Below, piece by piece: positions 1 through 7,998 of a stretch of 64,000 bases of DNA. The notes beneath the pieces were generated by a model. It was not told the origin of the DNA, searched no databases, and worked only from the letters and a program-made list of their open reading frames with translations. The stretch covers positions 3,806,001 through 3,870,000 of the forward strand of contig NZ_CP141595.1 of NCBI RefSeq assembly GCF_035590735.1. Direction: 5' to 3'. Each line of letters opens with the position of its first letter. Position 1 is the first letter of the stretch. The translations under genes were made by a program, and so were the position numbers. The stretch is from Rossellomorea aquimaris. GTDB lineage: Bacteria; Bacillota; Bacilli; Bacillales; Bacillaceae_B.

Positions 1-29
1 TTATGGTAAGTCCTCTTCTTCTGTTACAG

Positions 30-1235
30 TTACAATTCCAATACGCTAACGTTCTGATTTTCACCATGATTTCCACGTTTGGTCACTATCACTACATGAT
101 AAACCGCGATCGTTACAAATATCACTCCACTGCAAATGAGATACAAAGCCGAAAATCCAAACTGGGATGAAACGACTCCCAAAACAAATGATCCAACGGC
201 AATGCCAAGGTCATAAAAAATAAAGAATGTAGCGGTCGCATGCCCTGTTCTCCTCTTAGGGGCAGCTTGAATGGACATGGTTTGAAAACTCGGAAGCAAA
301 GCACCGTAACCAAGCCCGATAAGCGTTCCTGCAAACAATAATAAAAGGACTGAATGAGTGACACTCAAAAAAATCAAACCGATGGAAAAAATAATAAGGG
401 ACGGGTAGATGACCGCGTTTGGTCCTGACCTGTCATATAAACGACCTGTATATGGTCGCGATAACAGCATAGCAGCTGCAAAGACGACAAAGAATAAGCT
501 GACGGATTCGAATAGACCGACCGACTTCGCATAGACGGATATAAACGACATGATCCCGGAGTAAGCAAATGATGTTAAGAATCCTACCAGGGAAATCGGA
601 ATCGCTTTAATTTCTATCAAGTCCTTAAAAGTTAATCGGCCAGACACTTCCTTCCTGTCCTCTTCCGAAACTTGAATGCCAAATGAACAAAGGAATCCGA
701 TGACAATTACGAAGGCAAGACCCATAAACAATGCTGAATAAGGGATCCATTGAATAAGTGCTAGCGAAATAAACGGTCCTACTACCACGGCTAAGTTCAT
801 TGACATGGCAAAATAACCAAGACCTTCCCCTTTCCGGTGGGGAGGGATCATGTCTGCAGCAATCGCAACTAAAACCGTTGTGGCAATACTAAACCATAAG
901 CCTTGAAAAAAGCGAAGGCCCATTAAAAGATAAAAATCATTCACCCAGTAGTAAATGAATGAGGAAATCCCGAAAAACATGACACTTATGATCAGCGTCT
1001 TTTTCTTCCCCAACAGCTCAATGATTTTTCCCGAGAAGGGCCGAACAATGATGGCCGAAAGTAAAAAAATCGTTGTAGCGAGACCTGCCTCCCCTTCCGT
1101 TCCGTGAAGTTCATCGATCACATAAAGTGGCAGGACGGTTAACAACGAATAGAAAACTAAGAAGATAAAAAAATTATTCACTAATGCCATGAAAAATGGT
1201 CGTGTCCATATAGTTGTTTGATTGGAATGACTCAT
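30..1235 (-). CDS. MFS multidrug-type transporter
   Basis: Major facilitator superfamily permease with about twelve hydrophobic segments, the normal size of the family (about 400 aa). The MFS loop 2-3 signature is seen as RPFSGKIIELLGKKK near residue 65, and a related RPYTGRLYDRSG repeats in the second half. It probably exports small toxic compounds or drugs; the substrate cannot be read from the sequence. The start is placed at MSHSNQ because an AAGGAG site sits six bases before it; a longer start five codons upstream would put the Shine-Dalgarno inside the gene. It diverges from a MarR regulator with a palindromic operator between them, the usual layout for a MarR-repressed efflux pump. Confidence 0.85.
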   Translation of the reverse strand: MSHSNQTTIWTRPFFMALVNNFFIFLVFYSLLTVLPLYVIDELHGTEGEAGLATTIFLLSAIIVRPFSGKIIELLGKKKTLIISVMFFGISSFIYYWVNDFYLLMGLRFFQGLWFSIATTVLVAIAADMIPPHRKGEGLGYFAMSMNLAVVVGPFISLALIQWIPYSALFMGLAFVIVIGFLCSFGIQVSEEDRKEVSGRLTFKDLIEIKAIPISLVGFLTSFAYSGIMSFISVYAKSVGLFESVSLFFVVFAAAMLLSRPYTGRLYDRSGPNAVIYPSLIIFSIGLIFLSVTHSVLLLLFAGTLIGLGYGALLPSFQTMSIQAAPKRRTGHATATFFIFYDLGIAVGSFVLGVVSSQFGFSALYLICSGVIFVTIAVYHVVIVTKRGNHGENQNVSVLEL

Positions 1236-1300
1236 AAAATTCTCCTTCATTCAATTAGTTGCTATACTAATTATATCTACAACATGTATATTTGTAAATA

Positions 1301-1318
1301 TAGTTGTTGTAACAACTA
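1301..1318. promoter_or_regulatory. Palindromic operator between MFS and marR
   Basis: TAGTTGTTGTAACAACTA is a perfect inverted repeat with 8-bp arms around a 2-bp centre. It lies in the 171-bp divergent intergenic region and has the size of a typical MarR dimer site. That it is the operator of the adjacent MarR gene is inferred from position. Confidence 0.6.
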
Positions 1319-1406
1319 CTATGAATTACTTTTATCGAACCTCTCAAATCATCCTGAATTTCATGTATGATAAAGAAAAGAAAAAGAATGTAGTAGGTGA
1401 AAAATA

Positions 1407-1841
1407 ATGACGATGTCCCGTGATGAATCCATTGGTTTGTATACGAGCCATACTGTGAAGAATATTATTCGATTCCTTACACTTCATCTGAAGGAATTTG
1501 ATGTGACACCCGAGCAGTGGACGGTGTTGAAGCGATTAGCTGAACAGGATGGAATCAGTCAAAAACAACTGGCCTTGAAATCAGAAAAGGATCAGCCGAC
1601 CCTGACCAGGATATTAGACATATTGGAACGGAAAGAACTGATCTACAAACAGAAAAACACAGAGGACAGAAGATCTTTCCTAATTTTCATCACTGAGAAA
1701 GGCATGACTGCCAAGGATGAACTGTCCCCTTTTATAGAGGGCCTATATGAAGAAACGATTCTTAAAGGTATTTCGGAGGAGAACTTAGAAGTATATAAGA
1801 GCGTACTCTCTCAAATGAATGAGAACATTTCAAGAAAATAA
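1407..1841 (+). CDS. MarR family transcriptional regulator
   Basis: A 144-aa winged-helix regulator of the MarR family. The helix-turn-helix lies at about residues 50-75 (ISQKQLALKSEKDQPTLTRI) and the wing carries the family signature DRRSFLIFITEKG. The start follows AGGTG by seven bases. It is divergent from the MFS exporter and probably represses both genes through the palindrome between them, with a small phenolic or drug ligand releasing it, as is known for the family. The downstream isomerase starts only 27 bp later and may be co-transcribed. Confidence 0.88.
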   Translation: MTMSRDESIGLYTSHTVKNIIRFLTLHLKEFDVTPEQWTVLKRLAEQDGISQKQLALKSEKDQPTLTRILDILERKELIYKQKNTEDRRSFLIFITEKGMTAKDELSPFIEGLYEETILKGISEENLEVYKSVLSQMNENISRK

Positions 1842-1868
1842 CAACCAACACATAATAGGAGTGTAACC

Positions 1869-2627
1869 ATGAAAAAAATACCGATAGCCCTGCAAATGTA
1901 TACTTTACGAGACGAAACGGAAAAGGATTTCACAGGGACACTTCAACAAGTCGCCGGGTTGGGATATGAGGGGGTCGAGCTTGCCGGGTACGGGGGGTTA
2001 TCCCCGAAAGACCTTAAAGGTACACTCGATAACCTGGGGCTTCAGGCCGTTTCAAGTCATATTCCTTTAGCTGAACTGAGAAGCAATGCAAACAGAGTGA
2101 TACAGGATCAGCTCGAGCTTGGCAGCAGCTATATCGTTTGTCCGTATCTTTTTCCTGAAGAGCGAACGGAAGGACATTATGTTCAACTGATCGATGATTT
2201 AAATACAATCGGGGAGAAATGCTTCAACGAAGGAATCACCCTTTGCTATCACCATCACGATTTCGAATTAACCACCCTTTCCAATGGAAAATCGGCACTC
2301 GAAACGATTCTTTCCGAAACGAACCCTCATTGGGTAAAGGCAGAGTTTGATATATACTGGCTCACCTTTGCAGGGGAAAAGCCGGTTGAATGGCTGAAAC
2401 GATATCAGGGACGGACCCCCCTGGTACATTTGAAAGATATGACGATGGATGGGGAACGATTTTTTGCTGAACTGGGGACTGGCGGTGTGGATCTCGCGTC
2501 TGTGCTCGACTATGGTATACATAGTGATGTGGACTGGTGGATCGTCGAACAGGATGAATCCAGGAACTCCCCTATTGAAAGTATTCGGATGAGTTTGGAC
2601 TACTTACTGCAGGAGGACAAACGATAA
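1869..2627 (+). CDS. Sugar phosphate isomerase/epimerase (AP-endonuclease-2 TIM barrel)
   Basis: A 252-aa xylose-isomerase-like TIM barrel protein. Characteristic metal-site strands are visible: CYHHHDFEL near 125, EFDIYWLTFAG near 160, PLVHLKDM near 183 and IVEQDES near 232. Members of this family isomerise or epimerise sugars, inosose or hydroxypyruvate; the substrate here is unknown. AGGAGTG precedes the ATG by six bases. It follows marR closely and ends at a strong bidirectional terminator. Confidence 0.8.
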   Translation: MKKIPIALQMYTLRDETEKDFTGTLQQVAGLGYEGVELAGYGGLSPKDLKGTLDNLGLQAVSSHIPLAELRSNANRVIQDQLELGSSYIVCPYLFPEERTEGHYVQLIDDLNTIGEKCFNEGITLCYHHHDFELTTLSNGKSALETILSETNPHWVKAEFDIYWLTFAGEKPVEWLKRYQGRTPLVHLKDMTMDGERFFAELGTGGVDLASVLDYGIHSDVDWWIVEQDESRNSPIESIRMSLDYLLQEDKR

Positions 2628-2630
2628 TAT

Positions 2631-2666
2631 AAAAGGAGTGCCAGAAACAACCGGCACTCCTTTTTT
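2631..2666. terminator. Bidirectional rho-independent terminator
   Basis: The stem AAGGAGTGCC/GGCACTCCTT is a perfect 10-bp hairpin with a 10-base loop followed by a T run. It ends the isomerase on the plus strand and has an A run on the other side, so it can also stop the oxidoreductase gene on the minus strand. Confidence 0.9.
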
Positions 2667-2671
2667 CATCA

Positions 2672-3652
2672 TCATTTTACTTTGGCTACGATTTTCCCCT
2701 TCACATGACGTTCTGATAAACGGCTCAGTGCTTCAGGAACTTCTTCCAACTTCACCACTTCTTTTAACATCGCGTCTATTTTCCTTTGCTCCAACAAGGA
2801 AAGCATCTGGTCACCCATTGCGGCAAAGTCCTTTTGAGCATACACGTCATTGGATTGATGGGCCGCTGCCAAGGCAATCTCATGATAGGATACCACTTTT
2901 GTAAAAGGTTTTACTTTCGTGAAATCCGGAGACCCTGCAATGTAAACCATGTGGCCCATATACGCAAGTGCGTCTAAAGAGTCTGTAGAACTTTCTCTGC
3001 TGACCGCATCAACAACAGCGTCCACTCCCCGTCCATTTGTTATTTCCATCACTCTAGCATTTACATCTTCTTCACGATAGTCGATGACATGATCCGCCCC
3101 AATTGATTTTACATATTCATGATTGTGCACGGAAGCGGTGGATATGACTGTTTTACCCGCAAGCTTCGCCAGCTGGACACCAAATCCGCCTACTCCGCCT
3201 GCTCCACCATGAATCAGAATCGTATTGATTTGTTCGAGGGGAAGCTTGCGGTGAATTGCCTGATAAGCTGTATAGCCTGCTGTCGGCAGAGCTGCTGCAC
3301 CTTCAAAGGACACACCTTCAGGAATACGTGAAACGGTATGCGCATTGATGATCGCAAATTCAGCATATCCGCCTTTTTTGGTGAAGTCACCATGGTAAAC
3401 GACGCGATCTCCTGTTTTCCACCCGGTCACTCCCTCACCTTTCTCCACTATGACTCCTGCCACATCAAGTCCCAGGATATGCGGGTAGGACCAGACCGCC
3501 ATTCCGTTGGTGGCTGTTTTATAATCAACCGGGTTCAGCCCGACTGCATGGACCTCTACAAGAAGCTCCCCTTTTTGTGGTGTTGGTGTTTCTATTTCCT
3601 CGACCTTCATGTCTTTCCATAATCCTTTATCTTTTAAAAGCAGTGCTTTCAT
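2672..3652 (-). CDS. Zinc-type alcohol dehydrogenase-like quinone oxidoreductase
   Basis: A medium-chain dehydrogenase/reductase of about 326 aa in the quinone oxidoreductase branch. It has an N-terminal GroES-like fold (VGLNPVDYKTATNG), then a Rossmann domain with the NADPH motif HGGAGGVGGFGVQLAK near residue 150. The catalytic-zinc cysteine of true alcohol dehydrogenases is not evident, which fits NADPH:quinone or enone reductases. GGAG lies ten bases before MKALLL; an in-frame ATG two codons earlier is the alternative start. It is divergent from an HxlR regulator, a frequent pairing for redox-responsive reductases. Confidence 0.83.
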   Translation of the reverse strand: MKALLLKDKGLWKDMKVEEIETPTPQKGELLVEVHAVGLNPVDYKTATNGMAVWSYPHILGLDVAGVIVEKGEGVTGWKTGDRVVYHGDFTKKGGYAEFAIINAHTVSRIPEGVSFEGAAALPTAGYTAYQAIHRKLPLEQINTILIHGGAGGVGGFGVQLAKLAGKTVISTASVHNHEYVKSIGADHVIDYREEDVNARVMEITNGRGVDAVVDAVSRESSTDSLDALAYMGHMVYIAGSPDFTKVKPFTKVVSYHEIALAAAHQSNDVYAQKDFAAMGDQMLSLLEQRKIDAMLKEVVKLEEVPEALSRLSERHVKGKIVAKVK

Positions 3653-3686
3653 ATACATTCATCTCCTTAATTATTTCCTTCTAACG

Positions 3687-3701
3687 GTATATAATATATA
3701 C
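3687..3701. promoter_or_regulatory. Palindrome upstream of oxidoreductase, candidate HxlR site
   Basis: GTATATAATATATAC is a perfect 7-1-7 inverted repeat about 35 bp before the oxidoreductase start, inside the divergent region shared with the HxlR gene. HxlR-family proteins bind AT-rich palindromes of this kind; assignment to this regulator is inference. Confidence 0.5.
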
Positions 3702-3780
3702 TGTAATGAACATTGGCAAGTAGGCACCATTTAGTATCCTAGTTTCTGTTTGGAAACCTAAGGTGATACTGGGAGCCCGG

Positions 3781-3920
3781 TTCAGCTGCTGATTTCAGGC
3801 TGTTTTTCAGCAGCTGAATATAATGTTGATTTTAACAGCTGAACTTCTTTGACTATTTGACTGCTGAATTTCACAAAAATTTTAACAGGTAAATTACGCA
3901 GGATTTTCAGCTGTCAAAAC
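3781..3920. repeat. CAGCTG-rich palindromic cluster
   Basis: A perfect 12-bp inverted repeat, TTCAGCTGCTGA then TCAGCAGCTGAA (3781-3792 and 3807-3818), begins a run of degenerate copies of the same word (AACAGCTGAA, GACTGCTGAA, TTCAGCTGTC) that continues almost to the HxlR ribosome site. There is no T tail, so it is not a simple terminator. It may be a folded leader, a multi-site operator or a small intergenic repeat. Confidence 0.5.
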
Positions 3921-3949
3921 CAACACATTTAATCCAAGGAGGTACTCAT

Positions 3950-4321
3950 ATGAAACAACTAAACCCTGAATATCAATGCTCCATCGATCTGGTCATCGAC
4001 GTCATCGGAGGAAAGTGGAAGGTTTTAATACTATGGAATTTGAACGAAGGTGTAAAAAGATTTAACGAACTGAAGCGATCCCTCCCAAACATCACTCAAA
4101 AAATGCTCACTCAGCAGCTTCGGGAGCTGGAGGAACATGGATTAGTTTCCCGCAGGGTGTTCCAAGAGGTTCCACCACGGGTTGAATACTCCACGACAGA
4201 TATGGGGAAAAAACTGCAGACCACTCTTTTTGAAATGTGTAAATGGGGTGATGAGTATGCAGAGCAAAAAGGCATTGCGATGAATCGGTGCTGGACTTCA
4301 TATGATTTCATGGAAAGCTGA
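3950..4321 (+). CDS. HxlR family transcriptional regulator
   Basis: A 123-aa winged-helix protein with the hallmark HxlR opening: conserved Cys at residue 10 (YQCSIDLVIDVIGGKWK), then LILWNL, RFNELKRSLPNITQKMLTQQLRELEEHGLV and the wing PRVEYSTTDMGKKL. AAGGAGG is seven bases before the ATG. The conserved Cys suggests sensing of aldehydes, quinones or oxidants, as known for YodB/HypR relatives. The divergent quinone oxidoreductase is the likely target. Confidence 0.9.
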   Translation: MKQLNPEYQCSIDLVIDVIGGKWKVLILWNLNEGVKRFNELKRSLPNITQKMLTQQLRELEEHGLVSRRVFQEVPPRVEYSTTDMGKKLQTTLFEMCKWGDEYAEQKGIAMNRCWTSYDFMES

Positions 4322-4323
4322 CG

Positions 4324-4357
4324 AAAAGGACTTGCCAATTTGGCTAAGTCCTTTTTT
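4324..4357. terminator. Bidirectional rho-independent terminator
   Basis: AAAAGGACTT pairs with AAGTCCTTTT across a 12-base loop that holds an inner GCC/GGC stem. The hairpin lies between the convergent HxlR and epimerase genes. Confidence 0.88.
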
Positions 4358-4361
4358 GTGA

Positions 4362-5252
4362 CTAATGGGAAAGTATATGCCGAAGGGCTTTTTCCACCGT
4401 TTCATATTTAAACCGGTACCCCTCTTCTTCCAATCTTTCAGGAATAACCCACCTGCTTTTCAGTACCAATTCAGGTTCTGTTTTCATAAAGAAAGCACCG
4501 ATTTCTAGCATCCACTTTGAGGTCGACAAGCCTGCTTTCTTATTCATGACGGTACGCAAGTGTTCCATAAACTCACGATTGGTGACAGGATCTGGAGAAG
4601 AGCAATTGAATACACCACTTAACCCTTTCCTTTCTTTGAGAAATAAAATGATCCTGAACAGGTCTTCTATATGAATCCAACTAAACATCTGATCCCCCGG
4701 TCCCTGAACACCTCCAAGCCCAAACTTTACCAGATTTTTGTAGGGGTTCATCACTCCTCCATCCGGACCTAATACGATGGCAATACGTAATGCCACTTGC
4801 CGGGTATGGGGTAAATCGAATGAAAAGAAAGCCTTCTCCCATTCCTTCGCCACTTCTACAGAAAAGCCTGCACCGATTTCCCCTGTTCCCTCCGTCATCG
4901 GCCTGTCTTCTGCATGGCGATAGATCGTTGCAGTACTGGAATTTATCCACAGGGAAGGAGGATTTTCACACTTTAACAGGGCATCCCCGAGTATCCTGGT
5001 TGTCCCTGTTCTGGATTGAAAGATTTCTGTTTTATTTTTCTTATTGTAACGGCAGTCTACAGATTTCCCTGCAAGATTAATGAGGAGGTCGGCACCTTCC
5101 AATGCCTCGACAATCTCTTCTTTATGATCCCACGATACATAAGGGGCATGTCTAGAAATAATGGTCACCTTATAATCTGACTCTTGAAATTTCGTTTGAA
5201 GATACTGACCAATAAAACCAGTTCCACCAGCTATAACGATTTTCTTTTCCAT
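4362..5252 (-). CDS. TIGR01777-type NAD-dependent epimerase (YfhF-like)
   Basis: Atypical short-chain dehydrogenase of the SDR39U1/TIGR01777 family. It begins with the nucleotide motif GGTGFIGQYLQ, followed by INLAGKSVDCRYN and WINSSTATIYRHA, all typical of this family. The C-terminal DUF1731 part ends VIPERLEEEGYRFKYETVEKALRHI. The physiological substrate of the family is unknown. I place the start at MEKKIVIAGG, where homologues begin; an upstream in-frame ATG would add 28 residues with no similarity. Confidence 0.85.
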   Translation of the reverse strand: MEKKIVIAGGTGFIGQYLQTKFQESDYKVTIISRHAPYVSWDHKEEIVEALEGADLLINLAGKSVDCRYNKKNKTEIFQSRTGTTRILGDALLKCENPPSLWINSSTATIYRHAEDRPMTEGTGEIGAGFSVEVAKEWEKAFFSFDLPHTRQVALRIAIVLGPDGGVMNPYKNLVKFGLGGVQGPGDQMFSWIHIEDLFRIILFLKERKGLSGVFNCSSPDPVTNREFMEHLRTVMNKKAGLSTSKWMLEIGAFFMKTEPELVLKSRWVIPERLEEEGYRFKYETVEKALRHILSH

Positions 5253-5611
5253 ATTAGCAGCCCACTCCCAAGTTTTTATTGTGCCGTGATTTATGTGAAT
5301 TATTTCACATAAATTATACCGAATTATTCTATTCACATAAACTAAAACTCTAAATTAATCATCTATGCACAAAAAATAGTGGAATATTCCCAGAAAAATA
5401 TTTTCCCTCGAAATGAATAGATAAATGTAGAATCCCCCCGGAAAATCAGAAAATATGACAACTTAAGAATTTTAAATAGTTAAAATATACTGAAGATTAC
5501 CATTTTTTACATTGTCAATCTTACCATTTTTTACTAGACTTCTAATTAGCCGCCGGGGCCAAAAGGAATAGCTATTTCTCAAATCTATGATCAAAAGGGG
5601 AAATTGTAATT
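5253..5611. promoter_or_regulatory. Promoter region of the neutral protease with a tandem direct repeat
   Basis: This 359-bp AT-rich gap holds the promoter of nprE. The 14-mer TTACCATTTTTTAC occurs exactly twice, at 5497-5510 and 5521-5534, 24 bp apart and about 80 bp before the start codon. Such same-face repeats often bind an activator or repressor dimer. No known box was recognised. The ribosome site is AAAGGGGA. Confidence 0.45.
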
Positions 5612-7255
5612 ATGTCGAAAAAAAAACTCGTTAGTCTAGCACTAGGTACTTCTCTAGTATTCAGCGCATCTTTCACTGGTGCCACCACATTTGCTCAGTC
5701 TTCAGATTCTATTACTTCAAAAATGGACATTCATCAAAAGGTCATGAACATAGACAAAAAAGGGCCTAGCTTCTTATCTGGTAAACTCTCAAAAGGGATT
5801 GTGAAGAACGATAAAGATGTTAAAAAGTTCTTGAAAGACAATAAAGGGCTATTTGCCATCGATCCTCATTCTGAATTGACATTGCTGGAAAAGACTACAG
5901 ATGAATTGGGAATGTCACACTATAAATTCACTCAATCAGTTGGCGGTGTCCCGGTTGATGGTGCAATCTTTATTGTTCATACCAACAAAAAAAATGAAGT
6001 GACCGCCACTACTGGTCAACTTTATAAAGAAGCTTCTAATAAAGTGACGAAGACGAAATCAAGTATCAATCAAAAATCAGCGACGGATTTAGCGTGGAAA
6101 CATATTGGTGTATCTGAAAAGGATACAGTTGCTGAATCTCATAGCGATCATGCTCCTGATGCGAAAAAAGACAGTGATGTTGAAAGTACGAATGTGAAAA
6201 ATGATCTTGTGATCCATGAAAAGGATGGAAAGTTCACTCTTGCTTATAAAGTACAGCTTCAATTCATCGAGCCTTATGGTGCGAACTGGCAGATCTTCGT
6301 TGATGCAAAAGACGGGTCTATCGTTGAAGCATTTAATGCTGTAACGGATACTGCTTCAACAGGTTATGGATACGGGGTCCTTGATGACTATAAATCTCTT
6401 AATACTTATTATTCAAACGGCACTTATTACTTATACGATGTGACGAAACCGATGAATGGTGTCATCGAAACGCGCACGGCTCAAAACGGTTCAAGCCTTC
6501 CAGGAAGTTATACCGTCGATAGCAATAATGCGTGGACTGCCTACTCGCAAGCGGCTGAAGTGGATGCCCATGCGTATGCTGGACAAGTTTATGACTATTA
6601 TAAGAATACTCATAATCGTAATAGTTATGATAATAATGGTGCAACCATACGCTCGACTGTTCATTACGGTTCCAATTACAACAATGCGTTCTGGAATGGT
6701 TCGCAAATGGTATATGGTGATGGGGACGGCACGACCTTCACTTCCCTTTCAGGTGCATTGGATGTCGTTGCCCATGAGCTGACTCATGCCGTGACCGAAC
6801 GAACTGCAGGCTTACAGTATCAATATCAATCCGGTGCCCTTAACGAGTCATTCTCTGATGTATTTGGTTATTTCTTAGATCCAGGCGACTACTTAATGGG
6901 TGAAGATGTATATACTCCAGGGACCTCAGGGGATGCTCTACGCAGTCTATCAAACCCTACTAAGTATGGACAACCGGATCATATGAATAACTATGTGAAT
7001 ACTTCTTCCGATAACGGAGGCGTTCATACGAACTCTGGTATCCCTAACAAAGCCGCATACAATACGATTACAAGCATCGGAAAAGCCAAAGCTGAAAAAA
7101 TTTACTACCGTGCACTTACTGTTTACTTAACACCAACAAGTAATTTCAGTTATGCTCGCGCAGCCCTTCTACAGTCAGCTGCAGATCTTTACGGAAATGG
7201 TAGCGCTACGTACAATTCCGTTAAAGCAGCTTGGGATGCTGTCGGGGTATATTAA
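5612..7255 (+). CDS. nprE: Secreted neutral metalloprotease, bacillolysin (M4, thermolysin family)
   Basis: A 547-aa preproprotease. A Sec signal peptide covers about residues 1-28. An FTP and PepSY propeptide follows to about residue 245. The catalytic domain has the zinc site HELTH (His388, Glu389, His392) with third ligand Glu412 in GALNESFSD, and the proton donor His472 in GGVHTNSGIPNKAAY. Length and domain order match Bacillus NprE. It is secreted and digests proteins outside the cell. No regulator gene of the NprR type is adjacent; related HTH-TPR regulators lie 22 kb away in the subtilase island. Confidence 0.95.
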   Translation: MSKKKLVSLALGTSLVFSASFTGATTFAQSSDSITSKMDIHQKVMNIDKKGPSFLSGKLSKGIVKNDKDVKKFLKDNKGLFAIDPHSELTLLEKTTDELGMSHYKFTQSVGGVPVDGAIFIVHTNKKNEVTATTGQLYKEASNKVTKTKSSINQKSATDLAWKHIGVSEKDTVAESHSDHAPDAKKDSDVESTNVKNDLVIHEKDGKFTLAYKVQLQFIEPYGANWQIFVDAKDGSIVEAFNAVTDTASTGYGYGVLDDYKSLNTYYSNGTYYLYDVTKPMNGVIETRTAQNGSSLPGSYTVDSNNAWTAYSQAAEVDAHAYAGQVYDYYKNTHNRNSYDNNGATIRSTVHYGSNYNNAFWNGSQMVYGDGDGTTFTSLSGALDVVAHELTHAVTERTAGLQYQYQSGALNESFSDVFGYFLDPGDYLMGEDVYTPGTSGDALRSLSNPTKYGQPDHMNNYVNTSSDNGGVHTNSGIPNKAAYNTITSIGKAKAEKIYYRALTVYLTPTSNFSYARAALLQSAADLYGNGSATYNSVKAAWDAVGVY

Positions 7256-7276
7256 TTCAATAAATCATTATGATCC

Positions 7277-7305
7277 AAAAAGCCGTCCTGATAGGATGGC
7301 TTTTT
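7277..7305 (+). terminator. Terminator of nprE
   Basis: AAAAAGCC(G)TCCT/AGGA(T)GGCTTTTT forms a GC-rich hairpin with a short loop and T run, 21 bp after the stop. Confidence 0.88.
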
Positions 7306-7394
7306 GTTATAAAAATCCTTAAGCCTTCACTCTCATTTCAACAAAAATCCACATCTTTTCCCAGGAAATGATGTGGAATCTTGTCTTATTCATG

Positions 7395-7424
7395 AAAAAA
7401 GAGAAAAGAATTGATGCTTTTCTC
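7395..7424 (-). terminator. Terminator of the DoxX gene
   Basis: Read on the minus strand, GAGAAAAG and CTTTTCTC form an 8-bp stem around eight bases, followed by TTTTTT. It lies 25 bp after the DoxX stop. Confidence 0.75.
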
Positions 7425-7449
7425 CTTTTCTATGTCAGTAAACCTGTGA

Positions 7450-7863
7450 CTATACGGATTGATCTGCAGGTGTCTGCTTTTGACGTTGTTTGTTGATGAC
7501 ACTCATTAATGACCATTTATTACTTCCGGTTATTGCCAACATAACTGATAGTGACAGTAATGTTAATGGATATTCATATCCTCCGATTAGACCCATTTTG
7601 AATTTGACCAATATGATGGCTCCAAACATGGTGATTGCAATTGCAATAGCCGAAGGGATAACATAAAATCCGATTATCAGTGTCAGTCCGGCAACCGCTT
7701 CAATAATCGCTGTGGCATAAGCCATTATTGGAGGTAATCCGATTTGATCAAACATTCCGATTGTCTTTTCCATACCCATGATTTTTTGCATACCATGTGC
7801 CACCATGATGATCCCTAAGATGATTCGGCCAATAAGCAGAGACCACTCCACGCGCTTCTTCAT
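7450..7863 (-). CDS. DoxX family membrane protein
   Basis: A 137-aa protein with four hydrophobic helices and the DoxX signature LIGRIILGIIMVAHGMQKI at the N terminus, then IGLPPIMAYATAIIEAVAGL. DoxX-type proteins are small integral membrane proteins, some linked to thiol or redox stress; no reaction is established for most. GAGGAG precedes the ATG. It stands alone between terminators. Confidence 0.85.
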   Translation of the reverse strand: MKKRVEWSLLIGRIILGIIMVAHGMQKIMGMEKTIGMFDQIGLPPIMAYATAIIEAVAGLTLIIGFYVIPSAIAIAITMFGAIILVKFKMGLIGGYEYPLTLLSLSVMLAITGSNKWSLMSVINKQRQKQTPADQSV

Positions 7864-7998
7864 ACAATCACTCCTCTTTCCTATGCTAACGCTAAAAAAT
7901 TATAAATAGATCGCTTTCCTTTTTCAGAAACAGATGAAAAATAGAATAAGAGTGCCTCCATTATGGTTCCTCTGATCTTGTTCATGACCCTCACTGTT

